Positions 59,226 through 64,000 of a DNA stretch of 64,000 nucleotides are shown in pieces. The stretch comes from Angiostrongylus vasorum (taxonomy: Eukaryota; Nematoda; Chromadorea; Rhabditida; Metastrongylidae). The DNA is taken from NCBI GenBank assembly GCA_018806985.1, contig JADANN010000375.1, positions 1,178,001 through 1,242,000 on the forward strand. The letters are read 5' to 3'. Below the pieces are notes generated by a model that had not been told where the DNA came from, searched no databases, and saw only the letters and a list, made by a program, of their open reading frames with translations. Both the position numbers and the translations under genes were made by a program. Each line of letters opens with the position of its first letter. The stretch's first letter is position 1.

Positions 59226-60240
59226 TTCGCGAATAAAGAAAAAAAATAACACCCCGTGTTTGCTCAACAAGAATACGAAAAATTACTTGATCAATGACTA
59301 GGTTAATGGAAAGTCGGACGTGGGATTAAAATACCAGTCTTAAATACTGTGTGAGAACATGCGTGATAGCGAGCCATTCCTCTCTTTGGTTTATTTTCGG
59401 ATTTCTGGGATTTATCCAGAATCTTTTGGGAGTTTTGCGCGCCGAAGTTCTCGATTCCTGTGCGAGGATGGTAACGTCTACTTCAGAATCCTCCCTGCTA
59501 TGGGTCTTATTCCCATGTGCGCCTAGGGCCTATTCGGTTTAAATTTAGGGTTTCCCATGTACGCCTAGGGGGCCTATTCGGTTTAAATTTAAGTTTGCCC
59601 ACTAGTCGTACTTCTATACAGACGCAGAGTGCTCTACCCATTGCGCTAATATGTTCGTCTCCGCATGCTTTAAAAGAGTTCAGATAAACCGGATCCGAAC
59701 CCTTGAAATTACCATTTCTACTGTTAGGGCATATTATACAATATTACATTGCACATAGACGGTCATGCAAGCGGTTACGAACTAGCACACATCTTAGAGT
59801 GCTCGGTAGTAATTCATTTCTGCTACTGATTTGTCTAGAGGTGCCATTTTTAAGTAACCGTCCACAGTCTTCTTTCGTTGGAAATGTGGGACACGATAAA
59901 CGGGACCTTTTTATAGCTAGAATTACCATTTGGGGCTTGGCTTTCTTCTACACTTCTCCTCAGGAGCTACAGTTCTGTAGCCATTGGAAATGCCCATTTT
60001 ATGCGGCGCTTTCTAGAATTTTTCCATCTGCTCTCTTCCTGTGCAAACGCTGGCGGGTGTTCAAAACATATTTGTTACAAGCGCCCCTTTTTTGTGTGTG
60101 AAGGCTAAGAGGAGAGGTAATGAAGAACTATGTTTTTGCTACTTGGCTATAATTTTTTTAGGAAGGATTCTTAGTTCCAAGACACTTCCATTCTCTTAAG
60201 CAAAAGACTTGTTCAATTTTTCCGAAGTCTGCTACTTATC

Positions 60241-63119
60241 TATTTGCAATGTCATTTTTTGGACCTTGATCAAGTGCGGAGGTGGAAATTACATAGAATG
60301 CCGCTTACCCCTTAGAATATAATTAAGATCTGCACATGAACACCTGCTTTGATGTCACTAACTCTCGTTTTATGATTATTTTAGTGACAAGTAGCCTAAC
60401 TCGAAGTGGACTTTTCACTTGTGCCTTATAACGAAGACGGTTTCATCTGCTTCTTGTAATAGCTTCGCTTCGAGACTGCTGCTTGCTAATTGGAATTACT
60501 TGAAATTTCCAACTTAAGCGTGGCCCTGTTAGCTCTCTAAAGCCTAAAAACTTAGGGTTTAGGATTATTGATGATCTTGGTCGTAGTGAGTCTGAAGTCT
60601 GAATTAATTATCACAGTGGTATCCCTCAAATCAACTTTCATGGTGTCCATGTTACCCTATTACTCTCTGAATCGCGTTTTTTTTTACAACCTCGCATTCT
60701 TTAGAAGTAAAAAACGTTCCAATATTTCTGTTTGTAGGACCATTGATGGCTGTTTTGGTAGCTCTTTCTTTAAGTCACTACATAAGTGGCCGATGGCACA
60801 GTGATTGAAACCCGTCGATCTCACGACTAGAAAAGTGCTCTCTTTCGAATATCTAAGTGAGTCGACTCTTGACATCTCCACTCCATCTCCATCTCCGCCA
60901 AACACTACCCTCCTAGGTAGGTTACTAGGCAGAGTGCAAGCGCAATGTGATTCAATTAGTCGTAGAAGCAATTATTGACTCTCGACACCAATGCATACTT
61001 AAGAATTCGCAAAAGCATCGTTGCATCAACATCGGTGCTCACGAGTGTCCATAAAACTCATCTTACTTAGTTATTATTTAGTACATCTGTTCATTTATGT
61101 GGCGTGACTTCACGTTTCTGCGATTTCCAGTACATCTTTTATACGATTCGCTGTCTCGCATATGTCAACCACGAAGGTCTTCGGACATGCTTGTCGCTTC
61201 ACAGCCTTGAGCATCTTCTTCTCTTCTTTGTGAATTTCCTTGAATGCTAACTGAGTAGATTCGCCCATAAATTCTGGTATAGCTCTTTTACACTGGTGAC
61301 ACGTGCTCACCACAACCATTTGAACCTGACTGTGGGCTCGAGAGAGCTCGTCCCAGAGAACTCTGCTGCAAATTTACCGACCCTTGAGCGATGGTTGGTC
61401 TGCTGCGGGGTCGAACCAATGACTATGTATGTATGTATAGCACGGCTTCTCTGACTACGAAGTTTACCGCTTTCAGTAAAGTTTCTCGCGCATGCGAATT
61501 GCATAATTCGCGTCTCGCTAACGAATCCACTGATTAAAATATTTGATTTTGTTGTTTTTATCACACATTTCGTTGTTTAATACCAATAACTCCGCCTATT
61601 AGATCAGTTTCATGGATAATTAGTACTAGATTCCAGCTATAAACCAACACCGTTTAAAGGATGACCTATAAGCATAGGTTTAAACCCATAGGTCTTCCTT
61701 ATGTCAGCAATCACAAGTCGGTTGATAATGATCCTAAACGAAGTTGAGAAGAGTTCGTTAACCTTACACGATCCGTTTTTTACCCTGTAATTTCCACAGA
61801 AGCAGGTGGCTGACCTCCTCCATTCTGGCCTGGATTCACTTCATACACTATCTGTTGAATTACACGTATACATATTCATGCATATGTGCGTGGGCGTACT
61901 TGCATCCGCACTGAGTTTATCCTGGTGGGTCGATCTTGCGAGCCCTGAAACTGGATAGCAAATGTGGTAGGATTTGAGGGTCATCTCCAACCAGAAGCTC
62001 TGGTTATACAATCCTGTTATTTATTGGCGTATTCATCCTATAAACCTACATGGACACTTGGTTCTTCTCTTCTTGCGAATAGTCATGGTGTAATCTCTAG
62101 CGTTTGTTCTATTTGAGCAATGTTCTATTCTACTTTTTGGTCAAAATTTTTTTCCTTTTGAAATTCCGAGGTGACTATGCTATTTTTAGGTCGCGGCTTT
62201 AGTACGCCGAGCGTTTCTGATCTGATATAGCCTTGTTAACGTGATGATTAAATTTCGTCCATAATAGCTATGAATCTTGGCATTTAGCGAGGCTTCCGAA
62301 TGGAAATTTTAAAATCCTTGGCTTTGATAGCTCCATTGGGAGATATGCCCTTAGCATAAATCTAAGTTCGATATCTATAAAAGCTTCTTCATAATTATGG
62401 AGCTAAATCCTTACGAAAATGCGAAGAATTTCATCGTTCGAGCAACTGTTAATCTAGAGACTTTACTGGTACCCATCCATTTCATTCGATAAGGAGAAGG
62501 ATTACAAGAAATGCAGGTGACAGTTGGGTAACAGGTGAGGATTTCTGAACGGAAGATTAGGCCTGACAAATGAATATTAAAATTTTTATTTTCCATTGCA
62601 TGAAAACACCTATCAGCAAATTTTCTCCCACTAGATGAAATCGCCAGTGATTACCTCACTAATTGTGAGATTTTTCAGTCGTGAACTATAAATAATATTT
62701 TTTGAGTTATTACGATTACGTAGGTGAATCAGCACCTTTCACTTTCGTTACCAGTCTAGGTGTGATGACAACATTGGGGAAAGGGCGATGCTCCGAAGGA
62801 GCTGACTTCTCCCGTATACTCATACCAAGTTTTTTGCTGCCTCAGGATCTTCTCGTAGATGAAGCAACACTTCTACTGATGTAGCTGAAGTCGCGACCTA
62901 TTCGAGAACTCCTGGAATAACTACAGCTGGAAAATTAAAGCACAGAGGAAAAGCGTTCGGCCCCGTATCTTCGCATCGATTTTTGATGTGGGGGTAATGC
63001 AGTCACCAACCATATGCGGCTATAATCAGCTGTTCTTCCTCAATGGAGGACATATGAAAGCTGTGAGTTTCTCGAGAAGCCATTGATCATGTGATTGCCA
63101 CAGAGATACTCGTCTTTCT
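60241..63119. other. Stretch without a supported gene
   Basis: R3-like repeat at 61110-61460 and a small inverted repeat GACCTAT/ATAGGTC near 61662-61695. No gene seen. Confidence 0.5.
61110..61460 (+). repeat. Repeat family R3-like copy, diverged
   Basis: CACGAAGGTCTTCGGACATG and GAATGCTAACTGAGTAGATTC follow the R3 order, then GGGGTCGAACCAATGAC. Confidence 0.35.
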
Positions 63120-63173
63120 GTATGTGTTATTGACGCGTTTAACGTAGTGAATGGCCTATCAATATACCCTTCC

Positions 63174-63211
63174 AGGCTCTGAAGAAGGCGTTACTGCCGA
63201 AAAGTCGGCTA
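63174..63211 (+). ncRNA. Isolated hammerhead-ribozyme-like motif
   Basis: CTGAAGA (63179-63185), stem II GGCG/TGCC with one wobble, GAAAA and GTC (63204-63206), stem I AGGCT with GGCTA by wobble pairs. It probably marks a PLE terminal-repeat remnant of about 63120-63240. Confidence 0.4.
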
Positions 63212-63389
63212 CTGTTGTATTGCATGTATTTTTGTACGGAAGTAAACGCATACTCTTTAACACCTTCGCGATTGCTGAGAAAGAAAATGGCGCATTCCTA
63301 AGGGATTTCTCATCTTTCCTTCATGATCGAGGCCGTAGTATCTCGGCCAATTTTTTGGCGCCTTCACCTTTTTCGAACCTGGATTGATC

Positions 63390-63830
63390 CGAGTCAATTC
63401 TCCACAGTTCCTTCTTCCGATGGTGGTCTTCGCGATCGCATCGAGTCGAATCCAGTAGAGCAGCGGCCGAATGAATTAACTTCACTTGCGAGCGCTTGTT
63501 CGTACACGACGGTTGTTGTTACTGGTTATCCGTTTGTAATCGTTTGTTTTTCTTCAGAAGATCCATCCTATAGCAGTCGGTATCACTATAAGCTAGCACA
63601 GAACGTAACAATATTTGTGAAACCGACTTTCCTTTAGCATGGGAATGAGTGACCAATTTGTTTCACTTTTTTTCTTCTTTCACTGTTAAGCTGACACGCG
63701 GTTGATAAAAGAAACTTTATTCGGCTAAGTTCTCTGTGCCCACTCCTTCTTAAGAGCCCGATTGATTTGAGTCTGTCACCTACAGCTCTTTCTTCTTCCA
63801 GTATGGGTCTTCATGATCTTAGCTTATCCT
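63390..63830 (+). repeat. Repeat family R5 copy
   Basis: ACCGACTTTCCTTTAGCATG and GCTGACACGCGGTTGATAAAAG match 41495-41570. A 104-codon frame across it is likely not a gene. Confidence 0.45.
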
Positions 63831-63934
63831 TGTCAATGAAAAAACACTTAGTATAAGTCATGCCGAGGTTGAAGGAAAATCAGTGTTTGAAATATAGCAT
63901 CTGATAACTTTTTCATAACAATTTATTAAAGTTT

Positions 63935-64000
63935 AGAAATAGCTGAGAGACAGGTGAAACGAAGGCTCCGCATTGTGTGGTGGTAAACGCGTTAGCCCCC
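63935..64000 (+). mobile_element. SINE-B copy, cut by the window end
   Basis: ATAGCTGAGAGACAGGTGAAACG followed by GTGTGGTGGTAAACGCGTTAGC, the 5' part of SINE-B. Confidence 0.65.

Larger units (their letters stand above)
58740..60240 (-). mobile_element. Penelope-like retroelement copy C, fragment with two opposed terminal repeats
   Basis: Minus-strand coding remnants between about 60240 and 59290: the SKNILLHYLS segment near 60125 and C-terminal GIY-YIG region sequence around 59500-59350 resemble copies A and B. Many frameshifts. At 58740-58960 (minus) and 59045-59275 (plus) lie two terminal-repeat copies in opposite orientation. A 40-bp direct duplication (59510-59547 and 59552-59591) interrupts it. 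Confidence 0.7.

Overview
The window looks like a piece of a eukaryotic, most likely nematode, genome; a strongylid (clade V) worm is my inference. Three things point that way: short exons joined at GT/AG introns with nematode-style acceptors (TTTCAG, TTCTAG), a likely trans-splice acceptor 9 nt before a start codon, and AT-rich DNA packed with short tRNA-derived repeats. I see no operons, ribosome binding sites, rRNA, CRISPR arrays or other bacterial features. Nearly all of the longer open frames are either repeat sequence or single exons.

Left part (about 3-16 kb, minus strand): one complete 13-exon gene for a 12-helix major facilitator transporter of about 446 residues, related to the oxalate/formate and monocarboxylate carriers. 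All exon phases agree and the summed length divides by three. Its introns hold repeats, a simple-sequence tract and one splice pair flanked by a 13-bp direct repeat. At 16.6-21 kb (minus) and 24.1-25.6 kb (plus) there are two further sets of phase-compatible exons that I cannot assign to a family; these are weaker.

Middle and right part: mostly repeats. The striking element is a Penelope-like retroelement (reverse transcriptase plus GIY-YIG endonuclease). Two decayed copies lie head to head at 35.8-40.3 kb, forming an imperfect palindrome with arms of about 1.87 kb. Truncated copies lie at 23.5-23.9 kb and 58.7-60.2 kb. Their terminal repeats carry a compact hammerhead-ribozyme-like motif, also found alone at 17.9 kb and 63.2 kb.

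Two tRNA-derived SINE families are scattered throughout. SINE-A is about 280 bp, with pol III A and B box-like sequences and a TTATCC-type tail. SINE-B is about 220-300 bp and often sits as a head-to-tail dimer. Three further unclassified repeat families are also present. Between the repeats, most stretches from 26 to 35 kb, 40 to 49 kb and 60 to 64 kb show nothing I can name.
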